From contig NZ_CP146284.1 of the NCBI RefSeq assembly GCF_023744375.2, positions 744,001 to 808,000 of the forward strand: 64,000 nt of DNA, in the 5' to 3' direction. Below are positions 53,865-62,206 of this stretch, piece after piece. The position numbers were made by a program, and so were the translations under genes. A model generated the notes under the pieces. The model was not told the DNA's origin, did no database searches, and saw nothing but the letters and a program-made list of their open reading frames with translations. The DNA is from Parabacteroides sp. AD58. GTDB lineage: Bacteria; Bacteroidota; Bacteroidia; Bacteroidales; Tannerellaceae. Positions within the stretch are counted from its first letter, which is position 1; the number at the start of each line of letters is the position of its first letter.

Positions 53865-54710
53865 ATGAGAACAAAAGAACAATACAGATATCCGACGGCA
53901 CTGACGATTGCCGGTTCGGACAGTTGCGGTGGTGCAGGAATTCAGGCTGACCTGAAAACCTTTTCCGCATTAGGCGTTTATGGCATGTCGGCCATTACTT
54001 CCATCACAGCACAGAATACATTGGGCGTAAGAGGCATTCAGCCGGTCTTGCCGGAAATACTGAAAGGACAGATCGATGCTGTATTCGAAGACTTTACCAT
54101 CGATGCCGTCAAGACAGGAATGCTATATAACCAAGCGGCCATTCAGGTGGTTGCAGCGGCTCTTGACCAATATCATCCGAAATGGATTGTTGTTGATCCG
54201 GTTATGATTTCGACCAGTGGCAGCAAGCTCCTGCAAGACGACGCGATTGAAGCAATGGTTGATTTACTCTTTCCCCGGACATCACTGATCACACCCAATA
54301 TTCCGGAAGCTGAATTCTTGACGGGTATTCAGATCCACTCGGTAAAAGATATGGACGACGCAGCACAACAGTTATTCGCCAAAGGCTGTCGGGCCGTATT
54401 GATCAAAGGCGGGCATTTGGAAGGAGAACAAAGGATTGACCGATTATACCAGCTGAACCAGCCTTCGCAGACCTTTCAGTCGGCAACCGTTCAGACTGTC
54501 AACACACACGGAACAGGCTGCACATTATCTTCAGCCATCGCGGCATCATTAGCTTTGGGCCATTCCCTGACGGAATCGGTTCGACTCGCGAAAGAGTATG
54601 TCCAGAAAGGTTTACTGGCAGGAGCCGATGTAACAGCCGGTCACGGTCATGGTCCGATGAATCATCTGTTTGATCCGAAGCCCTTGCAGAAAAGAGCTAT
54701 TGAGTCATGA
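53865..54710 (+). CDS. thiD: Hydroxymethylpyrimidine/phosphomethylpyrimidine kinase
   Basis: A 281-residue ribokinase-fold enzyme that phosphorylates HMP and HMP-P for thiamine synthesis or salvage. Segments seen are the N-terminal TIAGSDSCGGAGIQADLKT, VVDPVMISTSGSKLL, LITPNIPEAEFLTG, LIKGGHLEGE and the catalytic THGTGCTLSSAIAASLA. It starts a three-gene unit with two thiamine-phosphate-synthase-like genes. No TPP riboswitch fits in the 41 bp upstream. Confidence 0.96.
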   Translation: MRTKEQYRYPTALTIAGSDSCGGAGIQADLKTFSALGVYGMSAITSITAQNTLGVRGIQPVLPEILKGQIDAVFEDFTIDAVKTGMLYNQAAIQVVAAALDQYHPKWIVVDPVMISTSGSKLLQDDAIEAMVDLLFPRTSLITPNIPEAEFLTGIQIHSVKDMDDAAQQLFAKGCRAVLIKGGHLEGEQRIDRLYQLNQPSQTFQSATVQTVNTHGTGCTLSSAIAASLALGHSLTESVRLAKEYVQKGLLAGADVTAGHGHGPMNHLFDPKPLQKRAIES

Positions 54711-55315
54711 AACAACTGATTGCCATTACCACTCCGACCTGTTTCCCGGGTGAAGGAAAGATCATCACTTCCCTATTCGAAGCCGGCTTGCAAAGGCTGC
54801 ATCTCCGCAAGCCGGACGCTGGAAAAGAAACCGTTGCGGCCTTGCTGAATCAGCTCCCTGAAGCGTTTTATCCACGGATAGTCATTCACGATCATTTCAG
54901 TCTGACCGATGAATATGCTTTAGGTGGCGTTCATCTCAACCGGAGAAATCCGAATGCACCCGATCACTTTGCCGGCAGCATCAGCCGTTCCTGTCATTCT
55001 ATCCAGGAGCTCGAGGATTGGAAATCATTAGACTATCTGTTTCTGAGTCCTATCTTCCAAAGTATATCCAAAGAAGGCTACGGAAACGGTTTTCCGTGGC
55101 ACGAACTGGAACAAGCAACAGAAAACGGTACCATCTCGTCAAAGGTATTTGCCTTAGGCGGGATAGATGTTCCACACATCCGTCAGTTAAAAGGATTAGG
55201 CTTTGGTGGAGCCGTCGTCTTGGGTGCTTTGTGGGGAAAACAACCCGGAGAACAAAGCCGGCAAGAAATCATCGAACGATTCAATCAATTAACAACAGCA
55301 ATAAAAGAACTATGA
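54707..55315 (+). CDS. ThiE/TenI-like protein
   Basis: A 202-residue TIM-barrel protein of the ThiE/TenI superfamily. It keeps the general layout (LHLRKPDAG in place of LRxK, GGVHLNRRNP, SRSCHS, LFLSPIFQSISKEGYG, ALGGID) but the usual IND/DDD pyrophosphate-Mg loop reads IHDHFSLTDEY, and the product-binding TxTK motif is replaced by SISKEG. That favours a TenI-type thiazole tautomerase or a divergent synthase over ThiE itself. The ATG overlaps the thiD stop (ATGA), so the two are coupled. Confidence 0.75.
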   Translation: MKQLIAITTPTCFPGEGKIITSLFEAGLQRLHLRKPDAGKETVAALLNQLPEAFYPRIVIHDHFSLTDEYALGGVHLNRRNPNAPDHFAGSISRSCHSIQELEDWKSLDYLFLSPIFQSISKEGYGNGFPWHELEQATENGTISSKVFALGGIDVPHIRQLKGLGFGGAVVLGALWGKQPGEQSRQEIIERFNQLTTAIKEL

Positions 55316-55965
55316 ATACAAACTACGAAGAAGGCCACCGGTTGATGTTCATTACCAACCGGACGGAACAACATACAGAAGAAGAGGAAACACAATGGGT
55401 ACTGGAAGGCGGATGCCGCTGGATTCAGTTGCGGATGAAAGACAGTCCGTCGATAGAAACAGCCCGCGAACTGGTGAAACTGTGTGCGCCTTATCAGGCA
55501 CGGATCTGCATTGATGATGACGTACAAATGGCATTAGAATCAGGTGCTACTGCTGTTCATTTAGGGAAGAACGATATGCCGGTCGACCAGGCCTGCGAAT
55601 TGGTTCGTAAATCCGGCAAGACAGATTTCCTGGTCGGAGCAACAGCCAATACCTTCGAAGATATTTGCCGGGCGGCCCAACTCGGTGCGTCGTACATTGG
55701 ATTAGGTCCGTTCCGTTTTACGCAAACCAAGAAGAAACTGAGTCCGATCTTAGGTCTCGACGGATACAAACGCATCCTCGAACAATGCCAGGAAGCAGGC
55801 ATTACCTTGCCGGTTTATGCCATTGGCGGCATTGAACAAGAAGATATTCCGGCCCTGATGAAAACAGGAATAACAGGAATTGCTATTTCCGGCTCCATCA
55901 TCCGGGCTAAAGATCCGGTTCAGGAAACCAGAAATTTACTGGAAACAATTCTAAGTTCGCTCTGA
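55312..55965 (+). CDS. thiE: Thiamine-phosphate synthase
   Basis: A 217-residue enzyme that joins HMP-PP and thiazole phosphate to give thiamine phosphate. Motifs match ThiE: RWIQLRMKD, ICIDDDVQMALESGATAVHLGKND (the diphosphate-Mg Asp loop and GVHLG), the YIGLGPFRFTQTKKK loop, AIGGIEQED and the GIAISGSII phosphate loop. The start at 55312 is the ATGA overlap with the preceding gene. A 98-codon longer frame exists, but it runs through that gene and is Arg/Lys-rich noise. Confidence 0.93.
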   Translation: MNTNYEEGHRLMFITNRTEQHTEEEETQWVLEGGCRWIQLRMKDSPSIETARELVKLCAPYQARICIDDDVQMALESGATAVHLGKNDMPVDQACELVRKSGKTDFLVGATANTFEDICRAAQLGASYIGLGPFRFTQTKKKLSPILGLDGYKRILEQCQEAGITLPVYAIGGIEQEDIPALMKTGITGIAISGSIIRAKDPVQETRNLLETILSSL

Positions 55966-55990
55966 TAACAAGAAAAATTATATACATTTG
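55961..55990 (+). promoter_or_regulatory. Probable promoter of serB
   Basis: TACATTTG (55983-55990) matches TAnnTTTG, with an imperfect TCTG (55961-55964) 18 bp upstream. The leader would be about 16 nt. Confidence 0.5.
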
Positions 55991-56006
55991 CCCCAAACAG
56001 ACTATT

Positions 56007-57233
56007 ATGGCAACAAACGAAGAACTAATACTGCTAAACATCAACGGCACGGACCGCTTGGGAGTGACAGCTACGCTGACAGAAATCCTTGCGCAGAACA
56101 ATGCCAATATCCTGGACATCGGCCAGGCAGACATTCATAACAACCTTTCTTTGGGTATTCTTATTCAATGTGACGCCTCTACTTCTGGACAGATTCTGAA
56201 GGAACTGCTCTTCAAGAGCTATGAACTCGGAGTCAATATCCGGTTTAAGCCCATCTCGGCCGAAGATTATACGCAATGGGTCGGTATGCAGGGACGCAAC
56301 CGGTATATTGTTACGATTTTGGGACGGAAGCTGACGGCCAAGCAAATTGCCGGTGTCAGCCGGATCATTGCGGAACAGGATATGAATATTGATGATATTA
56401 AGCGACTGACGGGACGTATTCCGCTGGATGAAAACGCACGGACGCCCAAAGCCAGCGTAGAGTTCTCCGTTCGTGGTACGCCTAAAGATAAAGAGAAGAT
56501 GAAAGCCGACTTCCTGAAGCTGGCTACGGAGCTGCAAGTGGATATTTCTTTTCAGGAAGACAGCATGTACCGAAGGATGCGCCGCCTGATTTGTTTTGAT
56601 ATGGATTCAACCCTGATCGAAACGGAAGTAATCGACGAGTTGGCCATCCGTGCAGGCGTGGGCGACGAAGTAAAAGCTATCACCGAATCGGCTATGCGGG
56701 GAGAAATTGACTTCACCGAAAGTTTCCGCCGCCGCTGTGCCTTGTTAAAAGGGCTGGATGTTTCCGTCATGCAGGAAATAGCTGAGAATTTGCCTATCAC
56801 GGAAGGAGCCGACCGACTGATGCGTGTATTGAAAAAGGTCGGTTTCAAGATTGCCATCCTTTCCGGTGGATTTACTTACTTCGGGAATTACCTAAAGCAG
56901 AAGTTCGGTATCGATTATGTCTATGCCAATGAGCTGGAAGTAATCGATGGGAAGCTGACAGGACGTTACTTGGGAGAAGTAGTAGACGGAAAACGGAAGG
57001 CCGAATTACTGCGGTTGATTGCCCAGGTTGAGAATGTAGACATCCGCCAGACGGTAGCCGTAGGCGACGGAGCCAACGATTTACCTATGATCAGTATTGC
57101 CGGATTAGGTATTGCCTTCCACGCCAAGCCCAAAGTCAAAGCGACAGCCGAACAGTCTATCTCGACCATCGGTCTCGACGGTATCCTCTATTTCTTAGGT
57201 TATAAAGATTCTTATTTGAATGAACATATTTAA
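56007..57233 (+). CDS. serB: Phosphoserine phosphatase with N-terminal ACT domains
   Basis: A 408-residue last enzyme of serine synthesis. Two ACT-type ligand-binding domains (residues about 5-85 and 95-180) precede a HAD phosphatase. The nucleophile motif is FDMDSTLIETEVIDELA (DxDST), the second motif ILSGGFTYFG, and the Mg motif VGDGANDLPMI. Tandem ACT domains suggest feedback by serine, though no ligand can be read from sequence. Longer than E. coli SerB (322) because of the second ACT domain. Followed by a Dabb-family gene 11 bp later. Confidence 0.96.
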   Translation: MATNEELILLNINGTDRLGVTATLTEILAQNNANILDIGQADIHNNLSLGILIQCDASTSGQILKELLFKSYELGVNIRFKPISAEDYTQWVGMQGRNRYIVTILGRKLTAKQIAGVSRIIAEQDMNIDDIKRLTGRIPLDENARTPKASVEFSVRGTPKDKEKMKADFLKLATELQVDISFQEDSMYRRMRRLICFDMDSTLIETEVIDELAIRAGVGDEVKAITESAMRGEIDFTESFRRRCALLKGLDVSVMQEIAENLPITEGADRLMRVLKKVGFKIAILSGGFTYFGNYLKQKFGIDYVYANELEVIDGKLTGRYLGEVVDGKRKAELLRLIAQVENVDIRQTVAVGDGANDLPMISIAGLGIAFHAKPKVKATAEQSISTIGLDGILYFLGYKDSYLNEHI

Positions 57234-57244
57234 ATGATTGCGAT

Positions 57245-57547
57245 ATGGTTAGACACATTGTTATGTTTAAGTTGAAGGAGTTTGCCTCTCCTGCAGAAAA
57301 ACAGGCTAAATTAGATGAAATCAAGACAAGGTTGGAAGCCTTGATCGATAAGATTGATGTATTGCGCAAGATTGAAGTTAAGTTCAACTGCAACCCGGAA
57401 GAATCCTGGGATTTGATCCTGATCACAGAACTGGATTCACTGGCCGACGTCAGTACGTATGCCAATCATCCGGAACATGTAGCTGTGGCCAAAGGAATCA
57501 TCGGTCCGGTAAAAGCAGACCGCGCTTGTGTAGATTATGAAATGTAA
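57245..57547 (+). CDS. Dabb (stress-responsive alpha/beta barrel) family protein
   Basis: A 100-residue dimeric ferredoxin-like-fold protein of the Dabb family, starting MVRHIVMFKLKE. The middle has the SWDLILITELDSLADVSTYANHPEH region, with the typical His-Pro near the end of the second strand-helix pair. Members include olivetolic-acid-type cyclases and stress proteins, but the function of most is unknown. It is probably transcribed with serB. Confidence 0.88.
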   Translation: MVRHIVMFKLKEFASPAEKQAKLDEIKTRLEALIDKIDVLRKIEVKFNCNPEESWDLILITELDSLADVSTYANHPEHVAVAKGIIGPVKADRACVDYEM

Positions 57548-57568
57548 TGAACCATCAATCTGTTTGCG

Positions 57569-58042
57569 ATGAAAGATTTTAATATTGAAGAGCGGGTAAA
57601 AAAGGCCGTCGAAAACTTTGAATCCGGCTATAACTGCGCTCAGTCTGTTTTTCTGGCCTATGCCGATGTATTCGAACTGGACTTAGAGACAGCCAAAAGC
57701 ATGTCGGTGTCATTTGGAGGCGGTATGGGCCGTATGCGCGAAGTATGCGGAACTGTCAGTGCCATGGCGATGCTCGCCGGATTCAGATATCCGGTTGTCG
57801 ACCCGAAAGATCAGGATGCTCGTACACGCAACTATGCGATCGTCCAAAAGATGGGCGGTCTGTTTAAAGAGCAGTTCGGCACCATCATTTGCCGTGAATT
57901 ATTACCTGCTGCGGAAGCGGCCCAGACAAATCCGGCTCCTTCTATGCGGACTGCCGCCTATTATTCCAGTCGCCCTTGCGGACGTTATGTAGCCCATGCG
58001 GCAGAAATAGCCGGGAAGATGCTGAAAGGTGAGCTGGAATAA
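57569..58042 (+). CDS. C_GCAxxG_C_C family redox protein
   Basis: A 157-residue protein of the family named for its Cys pattern. It has GYNCAQSV (first Cys), VCGTVSAMAMLAG (CG in place of CGA), TIICRELL and PCGRYVAHAAEI. Family members are proposed to be small redox-active or metal-binding proteins; no enzyme activity is established. Short gaps join it to serB and the Dabb gene. It ends at a hairpin shared with the convergent MgtC-family gene. Confidence 0.88.
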   Translation: MKDFNIEERVKKAVENFESGYNCAQSVFLAYADVFELDLETAKSMSVSFGGGMGRMREVCGTVSAMAMLAGFRYPVVDPKDQDARTRNYAIVQKMGGLFKEQFGTIICRELLPAAEAAQTNPAPSMRTAAYYSSRPCGRYVAHAAEIAGKMLKGELE

Positions 58043-58053
58043 CTCCATACATC

Positions 58054-58092
58054 ATCAAGTTGGTAGAAGAATACTTATTCTACCAGCTTGAT
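58054..58092. other. Hairpin between convergent genes
   Basis: A 15-bp stem with one G-U pair (58054-58068 with 58078-58092) spans the stop codon of the minus-strand MgtC gene. No T run follows on either strand, so it may slow or protect both mRNAs rather than act as a standard terminator. Confidence 0.55.
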
Positions 58093-58779
58093 CTGTGAAA
58101 CAATTCCCAACTTTTGTATCTCGCCAAACAAACTGGTGTATGAGGAAACAGCCTTTACATTCACTTTATAGGTGATGACAGACTGGTTTTCGTCGTACAG
58201 GCTCTCGAACGAGACATTCACAATAAAGACTCCATTTTTCTCAAGGATTCGTCTAAATTCTTTCAGATCGGGCGTTGCCGTTGTACAATGGATAGACAGA
58301 ATCTTATTGACTCCATTCAAGAACATCCGCCGTTCCCATTGTTCTACGCTCAATAGTACAAACAACGTAACCAACGTCGTAATCAAAGCCGGAATCAGCA
58401 TACCGGCACCAATAGCCAGTCCGATTACGGCTACTACCCAAATACAGGCAGCCGTAGTCAATCCATGCACACTCCCTTTGCTCTGGATAATGGCTCCTGC
58501 ACCCAAAAAACCGATACCCGAAAGCACCTGTGCCGCTATTCTACCCGGATCACCATTCAGAAAGTTTGGATAGCTTTGCGGAATCCATATAGAAATCAGC
58601 ATCGCGGCTGTTGAACCCAGGCAAATCAACGTAAACGTACGCAAGCCTGCTTCCCGCCGCCGGTACTGGCGCTCGAGACCGATCGAAGCACCGAAAATAA
58701 AACTGATAAGCAAGCGTACCAAGGCCGTCGAAGAAGTAATCTCGGTACTGCTCAAAACCGTATTCAGATTATCCCACAT
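58075..58779 (-). CDS. MgtC/SapB family membrane protein
   Basis: A 234-residue inner-membrane protein. The MgtC-type N-terminal core has about five helices with RLLISFIFGASIGLERQYRRREAGLRTF and the GDPGRIAAQVLSGIGFLGAGAII signature. A soluble C-terminal ACT-like domain follows (about 150-234). MgtC proteins are linked to growth at low Mg2+ and in some pathogens inhibit the F-type ATP synthase. The ATG at 58779 is chosen over one 16 codons upstream, since AAGGAGG lies just before it. Confidence 0.9.
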   Translation of the reverse strand: MWDNLNTVLSSTEITSSTALVRLLISFIFGASIGLERQYRRREAGLRTFTLICLGSTAAMLISIWIPQSYPNFLNGDPGRIAAQVLSGIGFLGAGAIIQSKGSVHGLTTAACIWVVAVIGLAIGAGMLIPALITTLVTLFVLLSVEQWERRMFLNGVNKILSIHCTTATPDLKEFRRILEKNGVFIVNVSFESLYDENQSVITYKVNVKAVSSYTSLFGEIQKLGIVSQIKLVE

Positions 58780-58783
58780 CTTT

Positions 58784-58790
58784 CCTCCTT
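58784..58790 (-). promoter_or_regulatory. Shine-Dalgarno site before the MgtC gene
   Basis: On the minus strand AAGGAGG ends 4 bases before the ATG at 58779. Such a strong site is unusual in Bacteroidetes and fixes the start. Confidence 0.75.
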
Positions 58791-58837
58791 TTTCTATAAA
58801 ACAAACCCATCGTCTCTTTGGTTTCAAATTGGATATA

Positions 58838-58879
58838 AGAATAACAGCCGGATTTCCCCTCTTATCGGAAACCCGGCTG
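58838..58879 (-). terminator. Terminator of the first surface-lipoprotein gene
   Basis: A 13-bp stem (58845-58857 with 58867-58879) has one non-Watson-Crick pair, G-U only in the minus-strand RNA, followed by TTATTCTT. It lies 24 bp after the stop. Confidence 0.75.
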
Positions 58880-58902
58880 CTGCCTATCTGCGAGTTATCT
58901 TT

Positions 58903-59958
58903 TTATTTCTTCAAGCTCAACTGGATTTCCAGTTTGGAAGTCGATTTCAGGACTTCCGGCATCTGTTCCAATATGGGCTGAACTATCGGTGAAATATCAT
59001 CGGGCAGAATACCAACGACCTTATCCCGTAAGAAGTCTGACGTCAGCAATGTCAGGATTGATTTGGCAGCATCAGTAGTCAAGCTGATCTGAACCGCATC
59101 TGCCGTCAGCGAATACGTCATTGGTATGCCTTCCATCAGGTACATTTGCATATCCGTCAGCAAAGTAACAATCTCCGAGACGCTGGCGCGGGTACTTAAT
59201 ATCTGATTTATGTGTAACTGCACATAAATCTTGTCATCCTTCACATAAAAATGAGCTAAATTGATCGGCGAAGTCTGCCAGTCGCTTGCTCCTTTCTTTT
59301 TATAGGAAGCCACAATGTTTCCATCGTCCATAAAGGTGACTGACTGCAACACCTCGTTCAACATAGGAGATAGCAAAGTACTTGCCATAGCACCAACTAC
59401 ACTTGTCGATAATTCCTGTCCGCCTACAGTGATGGTTTTATCCGATTCCCATGTCATGGAGAGCGCGTTTTCAGCAGCGACATTCCAAGTTCCCACAAAA
59501 TTATTGGCAGGCATCTTCACCTGGATAGCCAATGTCATCTTGTCTTTCGACACTTCGCCCTTATAAGTCAGCTGACGGTTATTCTGATTGTCAGTTCCTT
59601 CAAACGTATAAGCCGTTCCTTCCGCATTCAAGGTCAAAGGGACATTCGACAAAGTCGTCGGGACTTCACCTGGAACCACGCCCGGAGCACCAAAGGCAAT
59701 ATCATGCAATTCCTCGGATGGGAAAAGCGTATTCGAATCCAGCAGACCGTCTAAGGTAATCGTTGCTTTCTCTCCGTCGTAAGTCAGAAAATGTACTTCC
59801 TTTCCTACCATCGGTTCTCCACTGTACGTCAGGACCAGATCATCACCACTAAAGTAACGGTTCGCATCTTTCCCCAATCCAGGTAAATCATCTTTACAAG
59901 ATGAACCCAAGCCTACGACCAAAAGTAACAGGCACAAGTTCCATACTCTCCTCATCAT
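58903..59958 (-). CDS. Surface lipoprotein, DUF4925-like
   Basis: A 351-residue predicted lipoprotein. The lipobox ends GLGSS-C21 and is followed by KDD, an acidic export signal that places lipoproteins on the cell surface in Bacteroidetes. The mature part is mainly beta with repeated segments of the type KATITLDGLL and LTYKGEVSKDKMTLAIQV, resembling DUF4925-type proteins. The third gene of this region, at 62.2 kb, has the same layout (YFxxG-x-LxL start, two beta halves, ILSxE-type end), which suggests paralogy. Function and ligand unknown. Confidence 0.72.
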   Translation of the reverse strand: MMRRVWNLCLLLLVVGLGSSCKDDLPGLGKDANRYFSGDDLVLTYSGEPMVGKEVHFLTYDGEKATITLDGLLDSNTLFPSEELHDIAFGAPGVVPGEVPTTLSNVPLTLNAEGTAYTFEGTDNQNNRQLTYKGEVSKDKMTLAIQVKMPANNFVGTWNVAAENALSMTWESDKTITVGGQELSTSVVGAMASTLLSPMLNEVLQSVTFMDDGNIVASYKKKGASDWQTSPINLAHFYVKDDKIYVQLHINQILSTRASVSEIVTLLTDMQMYLMEGIPMTYSLTADAVQISLTTDAAKSILTLLTSDFLRDKVVGILPDDISPIVQPILEQMPEVLKSTSKLEIQLSLKK

Positions 59959-60140
59959 AATTCAAACTTTTAATATTATTATTCCAGTTTACTGTATTCA
60001 CAAACATCGGATAGCAAATGTAAGGATATGTTTGCATAATTGAATCATCAAGTCTCATTTTTTATCCTTTTTTCTTATAAAATATACAGGAAAAAGATTA
60101 TCTGCCTATCACCTATTCTTTCGTTTCCTACGAAGAAAAC

Positions 60141-60252
60141 TTTAGTTCACGGCGTGAACTACTTAATCCACGGCGTGAACTACTTAATCCACGACGAGAA
60201 CTAAGTAATCCACGACGAGAACTAAGTAATCCGCGGCGTGGATTAAAGAATT
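60141..60252. repeat. Array of five 15-bp palindromes, 21-bp period
   Basis: Units GTTCACGGCGTGAAC (60145), ATCCACGGCGTGAAC (60166), ATCCACGACGAGAAC (60187 and 60208) and ATCCGCGGCGTGGAT (60229) are spaced by TACTTA, TACTTA, TAAGTA and TAAGTA and end in TAAAGAATT. Same family and phase as the array at 29.16 kb, with one more unit. In the 436-bp gap 59959-60394 I see nothing else besides the terminator at 60329. Confidence 0.9.
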
Positions 60253-60328
60253 GTATACATGATTTGCGTATTTATCTGGTAAGCATTCGAAGAATGGATC
60301 CGCAACAATAAAAGAAAAAGATAAGACA

Positions 60329-60362
60329 TAAAAAAACCTGCTCCCGGCGTTCCGAGAGCAGG
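60329..60362 (-). terminator. Terminator of the T9SS-like protein gene
   Basis: An 11-bp stem with one U-G pair (60337-60347 with 60352-60362) is followed by six T on the minus strand. Confidence 0.85.
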
Positions 60363-60394
60363 CCACGTTAAATTAAATCTTTCTTCAAAGAAAA

Positions 60395-62029
60395 TCAACG
60401 AACAAACTTGACAGCTTGTTTAACACCATTGGCTTCAACAACCACGATGTAGATACCTTTTGCCAAATTAGCTGTTGAGATGTAAGCGTCACCGGCAATT
60501 GTTCCGTTAGCCATCATTGCACCACTGATGCTATAAATCTGATAGCTAGCCTTATCGGCATTCAATACACGGATTGCATTGGCCATCGGGATCACTTTCA
60601 CGTCAGTAACCTGAACACTTTCATTACTTGTAACCGCACCCAAGATGTTAGAAGTAAAGTAAGCTGTTGCATAAGTAGTTTCATTCTGGATTACATCAAC
60701 CGCAATCTTCTGGCTTCCCGCCATGTCTGCAGTAGCCCGTACTAAATAAGCACTTCCGCCGGCAACAATATCAATATCTGCAATAGCATTCGTTCCAGAG
60801 ATGTAGGGAGAAACTTTGATAGAAACAAGTTCTTCTGCCTCTTCTCCACTTTTGCTCTTCGCAATACTCAATTCATACCAAGTTGCCTTTCCTTCATTCG
60901 CCAATTCATTAACAACACGGGTAATCACACTTTGAACAGCAGCTTTAGCCGTTGTAGGCAATGATGATGTCAAATCCGTCATTGTAATGACTGTTTTCTC
61001 TACGAATGTCGTATCCTTCTTTTCAGCAGAAGAATGTGAATACTTGTCAATATCAATCTTTGTAACAGCCGAAGTTGAGGTAGTTGTCTTACTTGCATCC
61101 AACTTAAATAAAGACCACGCACTCGCATTTCCTGCCGTATAGCTGGTAACATCAACCTTGCTGATCGGCATCATGCTGTTTGTCAAATTCAAATAGACAA
61201 CGGCATCACCCATCGGAACACGGGCAGTAGCGGCACCTGTTTCTGGAATAGCAAACAAAGATGCAGGAATTGCCATATTTGCCAAGCCGCTTAAACCGAC
61301 AGTTACTTCATAATCTACGCCCAAACCAGCTAATTGGGAATTTAAATCATCACCGCCAATTAACCCTGCAATAGTTGTAGCTAAGTTTCGTAAATCCTCT
61401 CGGATATCAACTTTCGCAGTTAAGTCCGTATATAAATCCTGTTCCAAGGAACAACCTAACAAATCATAGTTAGTATTCAAGAAAGACAATTCTACTTCCA
61501 TATCCAACAACTTGTCACTTCCTTCAACTGATTTGAAGTTCAAAGTAGCTAAAGTAGCATCTCCCTTACCAGCGATTAAAATTGTTTCTGGCATTTCCAC
61601 AGTAATTGGAGCTCCTCCTATTGTAACAAGAGGAAGAGTTTTCGTATCATATCCCTGAAATATGATCTTTACTTCATCTCCTATAAAACTTCCAATCACT
61701 GGATTAGATAAAATATCCAAGTTTAATGCCTTCACGTTAACTGTTATACTATCCGGTTTCACGTTTACCGCATTAGCCGTTGCCGCACGCAGACTGCTGG
61801 ATTCTAAAACAGGAATACTGGAGAATGTATTAGTCAGTTGAGGATTTGCCCAACCTAAAATATCAATTCCGGCTTGTTCCTTGATTTGTTCAAATACAAC
61901 AGGCAAAAGTTCTTTTTTTATTGCTTCTTCTTGAGACTTCGTAAACTGCTGAGAAGTCTGGGCAGAAAGATTTCCTGCCGGAGCAGCCAAACACAAGGCC
62001 GCAATTACGGATGTAAAAATTTTCTTCAT
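60395..62029 (-). CDS. Secreted protein with T9SS-like C-terminal domain
   Basis: A 544-residue exported protein. A signal peptide (MKKIFTSVIAALCLAAPAG, cleavage near SAQ24) and no lipobox are followed by a long beta-rich region with no recognised enzyme motif. The last 75 residues (VTDVKVIPMANAIRVL, YQIYSISGAMM, LAKGIYIVVV, VKFVR) have the pattern of a type IX secretion sorting domain: a beta fold ending in K-G-I-Y-I-V and a short basic tail. It lies between two surface lipoprotein genes. Whether the genome has a type IX system must be checked. Function unknown. Confidence 0.75.
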   Translation of the reverse strand: MKKIFTSVIAALCLAAPAGNLSAQTSQQFTKSQEEAIKKELLPVVFEQIKEQAGIDILGWANPQLTNTFSSIPVLESSSLRAATANAVNVKPDSITVNVKALNLDILSNPVIGSFIGDEVKIIFQGYDTKTLPLVTIGGAPITVEMPETILIAGKGDATLATLNFKSVEGSDKLLDMEVELSFLNTNYDLLGCSLEQDLYTDLTAKVDIREDLRNLATTIAGLIGGDDLNSQLAGLGVDYEVTVGLSGLANMAIPASLFAIPETGAATARVPMGDAVVYLNLTNSMMPISKVDVTSYTAGNASAWSLFKLDASKTTTSTSAVTKIDIDKYSHSSAEKKDTTFVEKTVITMTDLTSSLPTTAKAAVQSVITRVVNELANEGKATWYELSIAKSKSGEEAEELVSIKVSPYISGTNAIADIDIVAGGSAYLVRATADMAGSQKIAVDVIQNETTYATAYFTSNILGAVTSNESVQVTDVKVIPMANAIRVLNADKASYQIYSISGAMMANGTIAGDAYISTANLAKGIYIVVVEANGVKQAVKFVR

Positions 62030-62150
62030 ACGCTAATCATTTTTGTAACTATGTTGCTAAAGTAATGTTTAATTTCAAAATGTAGCAAATTGAATGTTTA
62101 AAAAATCTGTTTATTGAAATATATACCAACAAATCTAAACAAAAGAACAA

Positions 62151-62186
62151 TAAAAAAGGGGAAAAACGGAAATCCGATTTTCCTCT
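62151..62186 (-). terminator. Terminator of the second surface-lipoprotein gene
   Basis: A 13-position stem with two mismatches (62157-62169 with 62174-62186) is followed by TTTTTTATTG on the minus strand. Confidence 0.7.
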
Positions 62187-62206
62187 GCCTATTTCTTCAG
62201 GTCTGT

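Noticed and set aside
55018..55311. 98-codon extension of thiE
   Set aside because: It reads through the preceding coding region in another frame and gives Arg/Lys-rich noise; the ATGA overlap at 55312 fits a normal ThiE.
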